Shown in pieces: positions 32,865-39,896 of a stretch of 64,000 bases of DNA (position 1 is the stretch's first letter; each line of letters starts with the position of its first letter). The notes beneath the pieces were generated by a model. That model was not told the DNA's origin and did not search any database. It saw nothing but the letters and a program-made list of their open reading frames with translations. A program made the position numbers and the translations under genes. This stretch comes from Rhodobacteraceae bacterium HLUCCA08 (lineage in GTDB: Bacteria > Pseudomonadota > Alphaproteobacteria > Rhodobacterales > Rhodobacteraceae). Where the stretch lies: NCBI GenBank assembly GCA_001314655.1, contig LJSF01000043.1:186001-250000 (forward strand), read 5' to 3'.

Positions 32865-33323
32865 ATGGAAATCGATGCCATCGACCGGCGCCTGCTGGCG
32901 GCGCTGCAACGACGGGGCCGGATGTCCAATGCGGAACTGTCCGACGTGGTGAACCTGTCGCCTTCGGCCTGTCATCGCCGGGTGCAGCGGCTCGAGGCCG
33001 AGGGCTATATCCGCGACTATGTCGCCCTGGTCGATCCGCGCAAGCTGGGCCGGCGGTCCACGGTTTTCGTCGAGATCACCCTGGCCGGCCAGGCCGAGGA
33101 GGTGCTGGACGCCTTCGAACGTGCCGTCGCCCGGATCCCGGACGTGCTGGAATGCCACCTGATGGCCGGCACGGCGGATTACCTTCTCAAGGTCGTGGCC
33201 GAGGATACCGAGGATTTCGCGCGAATCCACCGCCGCCACCTGGCTGCGCTGCCCGGCGTGGCGCAGCTGCAATCGTCGTTCGCGCTGCGCACCGTGCGGC
33301 AGACGACGGCGATCCCGGTCTAG
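32865..33323 (+). CDS. Lrp/AsnC family regulator (probable ald regulator)
   Basis: This 152-residue protein has the AsnC-type helix-turn-helix (about 5-50: DRRLLAALQRRGRMSNAELS then LSPSACHRRVQRLE) and a RAM domain (about 65-145). The phrase LSPSACHRRVQRLEAEGYI is characteristic of the Lrp subgroup rather than the arginase-linked copy at 10520-10942. Divergent orientation to ald suggests it senses alanine and controls ald. GGAAGG lies ten bases before ATG 32865. exoD-like DNA follows after only 4 bp, so the two are probably cotranscribed. Confidence 0.92.
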   Translation: MEIDAIDRRLLAALQRRGRMSNAELSDVVNLSPSACHRRVQRLEAEGYIRDYVALVDPRKLGRRSTVFVEITLAGQAEEVLDAFERAVARIPDVLECHLMAGTADYLLKVVAEDTEDFARIHRRHLAALPGVAQLQSSFALRTVRQTTAIPV

Positions 33324-33327
33324 AGCG

Positions 33328-33930
33328 ATGGCCAAGCCCGTCGCGGCGAACGGACCGGTGCGCGAGGTCGTCGGGCGGCTTGAAGAGATGTCGGACCGGG
33401 CCGAGCTGCGCCTGGGCGAATTGCTGGAGGCGTTCGGACCGACCTCGTTCGTGCCGGCCTTGATGGTGCCGGCGATCCTGGTCGTGTCGCCATTGTCGGG
33501 AATCCCGCTGTTTTCGTCGATCTGCGGGCTGACGATCATGCTGATCGCGTTGCAGATGGTCTTTGCCCGCCGCCACCTGTGGTTGCCGCGGTTCGTCATG
33601 GAGCGGCGGGTGAAGGGTGACAAGCTGCGCCGGGCCATGGTCAGGATGCGCCGGGTCGCGGATTTCATGGACCGGATGTCGCGGGACCGGCTTCGGTTCC
33701 TCGTGATGACGCCCTGCAACCGGATCCCGCAGGCGATGTGCGCGGTATCGGGCGGGTCGATGCCGTTCCTGGAGCTTCTGCCGTTCTCGTCTTCGATCCT
33801 GGGCATGGCAGTGCTGAGCTGCGCGGTGGGGTTTCTGGCGCGCGACGGCCTGTTCGTCTTTATCGGTGCGGCCTTCATGTCGCTGGCCGCGGCGATCCCG
33901 ATCTACGCCTGGACGGCGCTGTCGAGCTGA
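33328..33930 (+). CDS. ExoD family exopolysaccharide biosynthesis protein
   Basis: This 200-residue membrane protein of the ExoD family has the conserved N-terminal helix RLGELLEAFGPTSFVPALM followed by VPAILVVSPLSGIPLFSSIC and further hydrophobic segments near 70-80, 150-170 and 175-195. ExoD is linked genetically to exopolysaccharide production and alkali tolerance in rhizobia, but its biochemistry is not settled. It follows the Lrp-type gene by 4 bp. Confidence 0.85.
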   Translation: MAKPVAANGPVREVVGRLEEMSDRAELRLGELLEAFGPTSFVPALMVPAILVVSPLSGIPLFSSICGLTIMLIALQMVFARRHLWLPRFVMERRVKGDKLRRAMVRMRRVADFMDRMSRDRLRFLVMTPCNRIPQAMCAVSGGSMPFLELLPFSSSILGMAVLSCAVGFLARDGLFVFIGAAFMSLAAAIPIYAWTALSS

Positions 33931-34003
33931 GGCCGGCGGGCGCCGCTCACCTGCGGTTTCGCCCCGCCCACCGTCCCGGTCGCGCGCGCCCCGAACATGA
34001 CAA

Positions 34004-34028
34004 ACCCCCGAGGCCGGGCCGCGGGGGT
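34004..34028 (-). terminator. Terminator of rpsU
   Basis: Read on the minus strand, ACCCCCG (34028-34022) pairs with CGGGGGT (34010-34004) and a short T run follows. It lies 38 bp past the rpsU stop. Confidence 0.65.
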
Positions 34029-34065
34029 CGTCTGAATTCATCGATCGTTCGGGCCGGAAAGGTGC

Positions 34066-34272
34066 CTAGAGCATCCCTTCGCGCTGGGCCTTCTTGCGCG
34101 CGAGCTTGCGCTGGCGGCGGATGGCCTCGGCCTTTTCCCGGGCCTTCTTCTCGGACGGCTTCTCGAAATGTTGCCGCAGCTTCATCTCGCGGAAGACGCC
34201 TTCGCGCTGAAGTTTCTTCTTCAGGGCGCGGAGGGCCTGGTCGACATTGTTGTCGCGAACGCTCACCTGCAT
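34066..34272 (-). CDS. rpsU: 30S ribosomal protein S21
   Basis: The 68-residue basic protein begins [20 protein letters not shown] and ends in the Arg/Lys/Ala-rich helix typical of bS21, a small-subunit protein that helps initiation. The ribosome binding site AGGTGG lies eleven bases upstream. A convincing promoter is found at 34326-34354 on the same strand and a terminator at 34004-34028, so it is monocistronic. Confidence 0.97.
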   Translation of the reverse strand: MQVSVRDNNVDQALRALKKKLQREGVFREMKLRQHFEKPSEKKAREKAEAIRRQRKLARKKAQREGML

Positions 34273-34325
34273 GTGGTGTCACCACCTTTCTAAGTCGGAG
34301 TTGCATGGAATTTGCAGGAGGTGGC

Positions 34326-34354
34326 CGTATAGCAAGCGCGGCATAACTTGTCTA
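34326..34354 (-). promoter_or_regulatory. Sigma-70 promoter of rpsU
   Basis: On the minus strand TAGACA (34354-34349), 17 bp, then TATACG (34331-34326). The -10 is identical to that of the rpmI promoter at 7630-7635, as expected for growth-linked ribosomal genes. Confidence 0.7.
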
Positions 34355-34377
34355 GAGTGTCGGAAACGGAGGATGCG

Positions 34378-35085
34378 ATGGCGACCGGAACGGTGACGAT
34401 GGACGATCTGCTGGCGGCGATCCTGCCCCATGTGGCCTTCGACGGCTGGACCGAAGGCGCGTTTCGCGCCGCGCTGGCCGATCGCGGGGCCGATCCGGCC
34501 GAAGCCCGAGCGCTATGCCCGCGTGGGGCAGTGGACCTGGCGGTGCACATGCACAAGCGGGGCGACGCGGCGATGCTGGCGGCCATGGCAGGGGCGGACA
34601 GTCCCGACATGCGGATCCGCGACCGGATCGCCCAGGCGATTCGCCTGCGGATCGCAGCGATCGACGACAAGGAGGCGGTGCGCCGCGCCACCACGCTGTT
34701 CGCGCTGCCGCACATGGCGCCCGAGGGGGCGCGGCTGATCTGGGGCACGGCGGATGCGATCTGGAGTGCGATCGGCGACAGTTCAGAGGATGTGAACTGG
34801 TACACCAAGCGGGCGACCCTGTCGGCCGTCCATGGCTCGGTCGTGCTGTACTGGCTGGGCGATGACAGCCCCGGGCACGAAGCCACCAATGCCTTCATCG
34901 ACCGGCGGATCGACGATGTGATGCAGGTCGAAAAGGTCAAGGCGGCGGTGAACGGCAATCCGCTGCTCAAGCCCTTCACCGTGCCGCTGAACACCGTTCT
35001 GGGGATGATCCGGGCGCCGCGCGCGGGCCGGGCCGACGATCTGCCGGGCCGGTGGACCGAGCCGGGCGGCGACCATCCCGTCTGA
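34378..35085 (+). CDS. COQ9 family protein (ubiquinone biosynthesis)
   Basis: This 235-residue protein is of the COQ9 family. Its mitochondrial relative binds lipid and presents quinone intermediates to COQ7. Typical parts are the TetR-like N-terminal half (LLAAILPHVAFDGWTEGAFR), LFALPHMAPEGARLIWGTAD near 125 and the C-terminal motif VNWYTKRATLSAVHGSVVLY near 155. GGAGGA at 34368-34373 sits just before ATG 34378. It is divergent from rpsU and followed 10 bp later by a quinone oxidoreductase gene. Confidence 0.93.
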   Translation: MATGTVTMDDLLAAILPHVAFDGWTEGAFRAALADRGADPAEARALCPRGAVDLAVHMHKRGDAAMLAAMAGADSPDMRIRDRIAQAIRLRIAAIDDKEAVRRATTLFALPHMAPEGARLIWGTADAIWSAIGDSSEDVNWYTKRATLSAVHGSVVLYWLGDDSPGHEATNAFIDRRIDDVMQVEKVKAAVNGNPLLKPFTVPLNTVLGMIRAPRAGRADDLPGRWTEPGGDHPV

Positions 35086-35095
35086 AGGAGGCCCC

Positions 35096-36073
35096 ATGCG
35101 CGTCATCGAGATCACCGCCCCCGGCGGCCCCGAGGTTCTGCAACCCGCCGAACGGCCGGTGCCCGAGCCCGGCCCGGGCCAGGTCCGGATCGGTGTCGCC
35201 TGGGCCGGGGTGAACCGGCCGGACGCGTTGCAGCGGGCGGGATCCTACAATCCGCCGCCGGGGGCTTCGGATCTGCCTGGTCTGGAAGCGGCGGGGGTGA
35301 TCTCGGCGCTGGGGTCCGGGGTTGCCGGATGGGCGGTCGGTGACCGGGTCTGCGCGTTGCTGCCCGGTGGCGGCTATGCCGAGCAGGTGGTGACGCCGGC
35401 GGCCCATTGCCTGCCGGTTCCGGCGGGGATGGGCCTGCGCGAGGCCGCCTGCCTGCCCGAGACGTTCTTTACCGTCTGGTCGAACGTCTTTCAGCGCGGC
35501 GGGCTTGGGGCCGGCGAGCGGTTTCTTGTCCATGGCGGAAGTTCGGGCATCGGCACGACGGCGATCCAGCTGGCGCATGTGATGGGCGCGCGGGTCTTTG
35601 CCACGGCCGGGACGGCCGAGAAATGCGCGGCCTGCGAAGCGCTTGGCGCCGAACGGGCGATCAACTACCGCGACGAGGATTTCGTCGATGTGCTGCGGGA
35701 AGAGGGCGGCGCGGACCTGATCCTCGACATGGTCGGCGGGGATTATCTGCCGCGCAATGTGCGTGCGCTGGCCGATGACGGGCGGCTGGTGCAGATCGCC
35801 TTTCTGCAGGGGCCGAAGGTGGAGCTGAATTTCGCCCAGGTGATGATGCGGCGGCTGACGATCACCGGATCGACCCTACGGCCGCAAAGCGACCTGGCCA
35901 AGGCGCGGATCGCCGAGGCGCTGCGCGAGAGGGTCTGGCCGTTGCTGGACTCCGGACGGGTGGCGCCGGTGATGGACCGGGCCTTTGACCTGGAGGACGC
36001 GGCACAGGCCCATGCCCGGATGGAGAGCAGCGCCCATATCGGCAAGATCGTTCTGCAGGTGGCGGGCGGGTAG
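35096..36073 (+). CDS. NAD(P)H-quinone oxidoreductase (zeta-crystallin/PIG3 type)
   Basis: This 325-residue MDR-superfamily enzyme without zinc ligands has an N-terminal GroES-like domain (about 1-120, AGVNRPDALQRAGSYNPPPG) and a nucleotide-binding motif FLVHGGSSGIGTTAIQLAH near 145. LILDMVGGDYLPRNVRALAD near 205 and ITGSTLRPQSDLAKA near 258 are typical of the PIG3-like quinone reductases. AAGGAGG lies five bases before the ATG. Placement right after the COQ9 gene suggests a shared quinone theme, though its physiological substrate is unknown. Confidence 0.92.
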   Translation: MRVIEITAPGGPEVLQPAERPVPEPGPGQVRIGVAWAGVNRPDALQRAGSYNPPPGASDLPGLEAAGVISALGSGVAGWAVGDRVCALLPGGGYAEQVVTPAAHCLPVPAGMGLREAACLPETFFTVWSNVFQRGGLGAGERFLVHGGSSGIGTTAIQLAHVMGARVFATAGTAEKCAACEALGAERAINYRDEDFVDVLREEGGADLILDMVGGDYLPRNVRALADDGRLVQIAFLQGPKVELNFAQVMMRRLTITGSTLRPQSDLAKARIAEALRERVWPLLDSGRVAPVMDRAFDLEDAAQAHARMESSAHIGKIVLQVAGG

Positions 36074-36086
36074 TGCCCGGGTGCCG

Positions 36087-36110
36087 CAAGGATTTTATAT
36101 AAAATCCTTG
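36087..36110. repeat. 24-bp perfect AT-rich palindrome
   Basis: CAAGGATTTTAT (36087-36098) is followed directly by its exact reverse complement (36099-36110). It lies between two convergent genes and is strikingly AT-rich for this window. It could act as a bidirectional terminator, with the T and A runs at the centre rather than after the stem, or as a protein-binding or dispersed repeat element. Confidence 0.8.
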
Positions 36111-36113
36111 CCC

Positions 36114-36743
36114 CTAGCGGATCGGGTCGAACAGGGCGTCGTCCAGGGTGCAGTCGCGGACCACGTCGGCGCCGCAGTCGCGGGGCTTGAGGTCGCGGGT
36201 CAGGCAGATCCGCGCCTCCTGGATGCGCCCCGAGCGGCAGGTGATCGTGATCATGTCGGCCGAAAGGTCCGGATTGTCGCGCAGGAAGGCCTCTTCGATC
36301 AGGGCCGCCGGCAGCGTCACGGCGCGGTCGAGGTCGCGCAGGATCTGGGGCCGGGCAATGCCCTCATAGGCCAGTCGCGCCAGGTCGTAGTAATCCTCGG
36401 CCGGCAGGCCCGAACAGACCCCGTGCTTGCGCCATTGGTGCCAGGCCGAGCCTGACGAGCCGAAAAGGTCGGCCTCGGCGGCGGTATCGGCGCGCGTGGG
36501 GTGGCGGTGTTCCGTGGGACATTCTGATGGCCAGCCGGTTTCGTATTGCGGCCAGAGCCCGTGCAGGACCCAGCCGAAATCGGCCTCGGGCGCGCATTGC
36601 GGCGACCCCCGGTCGTCGCCTTCCAGGGCGCACCAGGAGGGCGACCAGGACAGCGCCAGCACGTAATAGTCGAACGCGCCGGCGGTGTGCTGGGCGCCGG
36701 CGGGGCCGGCCAGGGCAAGGCAGAGGGCGATCAGTCGGCGCAT
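36114..36743 (-). CDS. Ribonuclease T2 family protein, secreted
   Basis: This 209-residue protein carries a signal peptide (MRRLIALCLALAGPAGA, cleavage before QH) and the T2 RNase catalytic segments: HGLWPQYETGWP near 61 (CAS I) and WHQWRKHGVCSG near 99 (CAS II), each with its catalytic His. It would cleave RNA in the periplasm or outside the cell. Several Cys fit disulfide formation. The start at 36743 gives the signal peptide; a promoter is seen at 36774-36801. Confidence 0.93.
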   Translation of the reverse strand: MRRLIALCLALAGPAGAQHTAGAFDYYVLALSWSPSWCALEGDDRGSPQCAPEADFGWVLHGLWPQYETGWPSECPTEHRHPTRADTAAEADLFGSSGSAWHQWRKHGVCSGLPAEDYYDLARLAYEGIARPQILRDLDRAVTLPAALIEEAFLRDNPDLSADMITITCRSGRIQEARICLTRDLKPRDCGADVVRDCTLDDALFDPIR

Positions 36744-36773
36744 GATTTGACCTTTCAAACCGGAACGGGCGCG

Positions 36774-36801
36774 ACTATACACCCCCCGAGTTCCCCGACA
36801 A
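36774..36801 (-). promoter_or_regulatory. Candidate promoter of the RNase T2 gene
   Basis: On the minus strand TTGTCG (36801-36796), 16 bp, then TATAGT (36779-36774), about 30 bp before the start codon. Confidence 0.55.
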
Positions 36802-36876
36802 CGAGAACTTGGGCCAGAGCGGCCCGCCCCTGCCGGGGCCGGGGAAAGACGTATCTATTCTGGAGGGTCGCACGCG

Positions 36877-37647
36877 ATGTCCGACAAACCGATCATGGCC
36901 AAGGCCACCGCCGTCTGGCTGGTGGACAACACGACGATCAGCTTTCGCCAGATCGCCGATTTCTGCGGCTTGCACGAGCTGGAAGTGCAGGGCATCGCCG
37001 ATGGCGACGTGGCCGCCGGCGTCAAGGGCTTCGACCCGGTCGCCAACAACCAGCTGGAGCAATCCGAGATCGGCAAGGCCGAGACCGACCCGGCCTACCG
37101 GTTGAAGCTGAAATTCAATGCCGCCGCCGTGGGCGAGGAAAAGCGCCGGGGCCCGCGCTACACCCCGCTGTCCAAGCGCCAGGACCGGCCGAACGCGATC
37201 CTGTGGCTGGTCAAGTTCCACCCCGAGCTGAGCGACGGCCAGATCTCCAAGCTGGTGGGCACCACCAAGCCGACGATCCAGTCGATCCGCGAGCGCACCC
37301 ATTGGAACATCGGCAACATGGAGCCGATCGACCCGGTCGCCCTGGGCCTGTGCAAGCAGACCGAACTCGACGCCGCGGTGCAGAAGGCCAATGCCAAGAA
37401 GGCCCGGGATGGCGAGGTCATGTCGGATGACGAGCGCCGCAAGCTGGTCAGCACCGAGCAGAGCCTGGGGATGGAGACCGAGCCGCGGATCCCGACGGCG
37501 ATTTCGGGCCTCGAGACATTCACCCTGTCGGGCAATGACGACGAGGATGACGATCCGCACGGCAAAGCGGTGCCGGATGCGGACAGCTTTTTCAACCTTC
37601 CCGACGATGACGGGGAGGACGACGACGAGGATGACGGCCGCTCCTGA
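36877..37647 (+). CDS. trcR: Cell cycle transcriptional regulator TrcR (DUF1013)
   Basis: This 256-residue protein is of the DUF1013/TrcR family, a conserved alphaproteobacterial DNA-binding regulator associated with cell-cycle gene expression and RNA polymerase. The N-terminal half contains KATAVWLVDNTTISFRQIA and RGPRYTPLSKRQDRPNAILW; a helix-turn-helix-like segment is LSDGQISKLVGTTKPTIQSI near 125. The C-terminal 50 residues are extremely acidic (many Asp and Glu). GGAGGG lies nine bases before the ATG. The family assignment is firm; targets are unknown here. Confidence 0.92.
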   Translation: MSDKPIMAKATAVWLVDNTTISFRQIADFCGLHELEVQGIADGDVAAGVKGFDPVANNQLEQSEIGKAETDPAYRLKLKFNAAAVGEEKRRGPRYTPLSKRQDRPNAILWLVKFHPELSDGQISKLVGTTKPTIQSIRERTHWNIGNMEPIDPVALGLCKQTELDAAVQKANAKKARDGEVMSDDERRKLVSTEQSLGMETEPRIPTAISGLETFTLSGNDDEDDDPHGKAVPDADSFFNLPDDDGEDDDEDDGRS

Positions 37648-37776
37648 TCGGTCGCGGATGTGACGGACACGGCCCCCGGCGCAGAATTTGCGGTGGGGGT
37701 CGTGGTGTTCAGGGCGTTGATTTGCAGGGCATTTCCGAAGGCTTGCCGCATTTTTGCCGCATTTTCCGCCTAGATT

Positions 37777-37792
37777 TTAAGGCGACGCTAAC
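37777..37792. promoter_or_regulatory. Near-CtrA box TTAA-N7-CTAAC
   Basis: TTAA (37777-37780), seven bases, CTAA (37788-37791) then C: one mismatch from the TTAA-N7-TTAA consensus. It lies 43 bp upstream of the methyltransferase gene in a T-rich patch (37750-37780). The match could be chance. Confidence 0.3.
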
Positions 37793-37834
37793 GAATGACG
37801 CCCCAGACAAGGGGCGCGAGGCAGGAGCAGGCCC

Positions 37835-38659
37835 ATGTTGCAGGACGTGCGGGATTTCAAGGATCCCAAGATCAGGAAGCTGGTCCGGGCGGAACGGACC
37901 AAGGCGGACAACCTCGACCTGTTCGGAGAGGCGCCGCCGGCGGAGCTGATGCGCGATTACGTGCTGGACGAAGACGGCCTGGCGCGCAACGCCAAGATCC
38001 AGCAGAAATACGCCAAGCGGTCGCGCAACATCGAACGCAGCTGGAACCGGGTGCAGCTTTACTTTCCCGAACTGATCGGTGGCGAACCGCAGGACATCCT
38101 GGAGATGTCGACGGCCCATGGCGGCATGCTGGAAGTGCTGCGCCATTTCGGCCACCGGGTGATGGGCACCGATTACGCCAACATGGCCTGGTCCAAGGAC
38201 GGCGCCGCGATGGCGCAGTTCCGCAAGCTCAACGACGAAGGGTTCGCCCGGGACGTGGACGACCACGGCAACCCGATCGATCCCGAAAAGCCCGACTGGC
38301 CCTATCGCCACATCACCGAGGCGATCGACCTGCCGATGACGGTCTTCGATGCCGGGGTGACGCCCTATCCGTTCGAGGACAAGTCCTACGACGTGACCAT
38401 GTGCTTCCAGGCGATCGAGCATTACTGCCATCCCGGGGACTGGATGCGGATCGTCGAGGAATTCTGCCGGATCAGCCGCAAGACGGTGTTCGTCATGCTG
38501 AACCGGCTGATCCCGGAATTCCGTGCCAAGCCCGAGTACAAGGCGGCCTTCGACGCCTTCCGGCTGGGGATGCGCAACTACCGGGCCAACGGGTTCGTCT
38601 GCACCGGGTGTTTCGTGCATTGGGACCAGGCGCTGGGGTTCAAGCTGCAGGCGCTGTAG
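37835..38659 (+). CDS. Class I SAM-dependent methyltransferase domain protein
   Basis: This 274-residue protein has a charged N-terminus (residues 1-65) followed by a degenerate methyltransferase fold: ILEMSTAHGGMLEVLRHFGH near 85 replaces the usual glycine-rich motif I, VMGTDYANMAW follows, and DVTMCFQAIEHYCHPGDWMR near 190 matches the UbiE/Methyltransf_11 region. The substrate is unknown. AGGAG precedes the ATG and a strong terminator follows at 38680-38713. Confidence 0.82.
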   Translation: MLQDVRDFKDPKIRKLVRAERTKADNLDLFGEAPPAELMRDYVLDEDGLARNAKIQQKYAKRSRNIERSWNRVQLYFPELIGGEPQDILEMSTAHGGMLEVLRHFGHRVMGTDYANMAWSKDGAAMAQFRKLNDEGFARDVDDHGNPIDPEKPDWPYRHITEAIDLPMTVFDAGVTPYPFEDKSYDVTMCFQAIEHYCHPGDWMRIVEEFCRISRKTVFVMLNRLIPEFRAKPEYKAAFDAFRLGMRNYRANGFVCTGCFVHWDQALGFKLQAL

Positions 38660-38679
38660 GCGGATTGTTTTCAAACGGA

Positions 38680-38713
38680 AAAGCCCCGGCGGCCTGACGG
38701 CCCCCGGGGCTTT
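38680..38713 (+). terminator. Terminator after the methyltransferase gene
   Basis: AAAGCCCCGG (38680-38689) pairs with CCGGGGCTTT (38704-38713), and the inner GGCC/GGCC extends the stem. It has A residues before and T residues after, so it can work in both directions. Confidence 0.85.
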
Positions 38714-38798
38714 GCAGGTTTTCGGCGCCTGTGGCCGGCGGCACGGCGTGGCGGCGCGGGCGGGCGCGGTGTGACGCGCGGGACATAGCGTCGATTCG

Positions 38799-38816
38799 CC
38801 TCCGGCGGAGGTATTT
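38799..38816. repeat. GC hairpin followed by TATTTT
   Basis: CCTCC-GGC-GGAGG (38799-38811) followed by TATTTT looks like a miniature terminator. From memory, near-identical GCCTCCGGCGGAGGTATTTT words recur in intergenic DNA of Rhodobacteraceae, which would make it a dispersed element. Only one copy is obvious in this window. Confidence 0.5.
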
Positions 38817-38853
38817 TCGGGACAAAGGCAGCCGGGATCGGGGCCGCTGCGGT

Positions 38854-39447
38854 TCAGAGCGCCTTGCGCGCGTTCAACGCGGCGGTGATCGTGCCGTCGT
38901 CGAGATAGTCGAGCTCTCCGCCCACGGGGACGCCCTGGGCCAGCGAGGTGACGGTGATCCCGGGCAGTTCGCCGGCGATGTAATGGGCGGTGGTCTGGCC
39001 GTCGATCGTGGCGGGCAGGGCGAGGATGATTTCGCTGACCGTTTCCTCGGCCACGCGGGATTTCAGGCGGGGGATGCGCAGCTCTTCCGGGCCGATATCG
39101 TCGAGCGCGGACAGCGTGCCACCCAGCACATGGTAGCGGCCCCTGAAGACGCCAGCCCGTTCCATGGCCCAGAGATCGGCGACATCCTCGACCACGCAGA
39201 TCTGGCCGGTGGCGCGGCGCGGATCGGCGCAGATGTCGCAGGTGTCGGAGGTGCCGATATTGCCGCAGGTCAGGCATTCGCGGGCGGTCTGGCCGACCTT
39301 CGCCATCGCTTCGGACAGCGGCAGCAGGAGCTGGCCGCGTTTCTTGACCAGCTGCAGCACCGCGCGGCGGGCCGAGCGCGGGCCGAGCCCGGGCAGGCGG
39401 GCCATCAGGCCGATCAGGTCCTCGATATCGGAGGGGGGTCTGGTCAT
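38854..39447 (-). CDS. recR: Recombination mediator protein RecR
   Basis: The 197-residue RecR, a ring-forming partner of RecO/RecF in gap repair, has an N-terminal helix-hairpin-helix ([20 protein letters not shown]), the zinc finger [16 protein letters not shown] near 57 and the Toprim domain (about 80-175, [15 protein letters not shown]). It is the downstream gene of a dnaX-ybaB-recR arrangement shared by many bacteria, separated from ybaB by 34 bp. Confidence 0.97.
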   Translation of the reverse strand: MTRPPSDIEDLIGLMARLPGLGPRSARRAVLQLVKKRGQLLLPLSEAMAKVGQTARECLTCGNIGTSDTCDICADPRRATGQICVVEDVADLWAMERAGVFRGRYHVLGGTLSALDDIGPEELRIPRLKSRVAEETVSEIILALPATIDGQTTAHYIAGELPGITVTSLAQGVPVGGELDYLDDGTITAALNARKAL

Positions 39448-39481
39448 GGAGCGGGGGCGCCGGGCGCTGCCGTGAGCCGCC

Positions 39482-39826
39482 CTAGAACGGGAGTTTCATG
39501 TCGGCGGGCAGGCCGGATTCCTCGGCCACCCGGGCCATTTCCTGTTGCGCGCGCTCGGTGGCCTTGGACTGGGCGTCCTTGATCGCGGCCAGGATCAGAT
39601 CCTCGACCACTTCCTTTTCGTCGGCGTTGAAGATCGACGGGTCGATGTCGAGCGCCTTCAACTCGCCCTTGGCGCTGGCGGTGGCCTTGACCAGGCCGGC
39701 GCCGCTTTCGCCGGTGACCATGATCTGGTGCAGCTGTTCCTGCATGTCCTCGAGGCGCTGCTGGAAGGCCTGCGCCGATTTCATCATCTTGGCCATGTCG
39801 CCGAGCTGGCCCAGTCCCTTCAGCAT
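39482..39826 (-). CDS. YbaB/EbfC family nucleoid-associated protein
   Basis: This 114-residue protein of the YbaB/EbfC family forms a DNA-binding homodimer. It starts [20 protein letters not shown], has the central [19 protein letters not shown] and ends with a long helix. GAGGAG lies seven bases before ATG 39826. It sits between dnaX (70 bp) and recR, the standard order. Confidence 0.95.
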   Translation of the reverse strand: MLKGLGQLGDMAKMMKSAQAFQQRLEDMQEQLHQIMVTGESGAGLVKATASAKGELKALDIDPSIFNADEKEVVEDLILAAIKDAQSKATERAQQEMARVAEESGLPADMKLPF

Positions 39827-39896
39827 GTCGTCACTCCTCAAGCTGTCCTGACCTAGATACGTAGCCGGGGGCGGCCGCGCAAGGCGGCGGGCGCGG

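Noticed and set aside
37835-38659. Calling the methyltransferase-like gene a pseudogene because motif I is degenerate
   Set aside because: The frame is intact, start and terminator are well formed, and later motifs are conserved; divergent motif I occurs in functional relatives.
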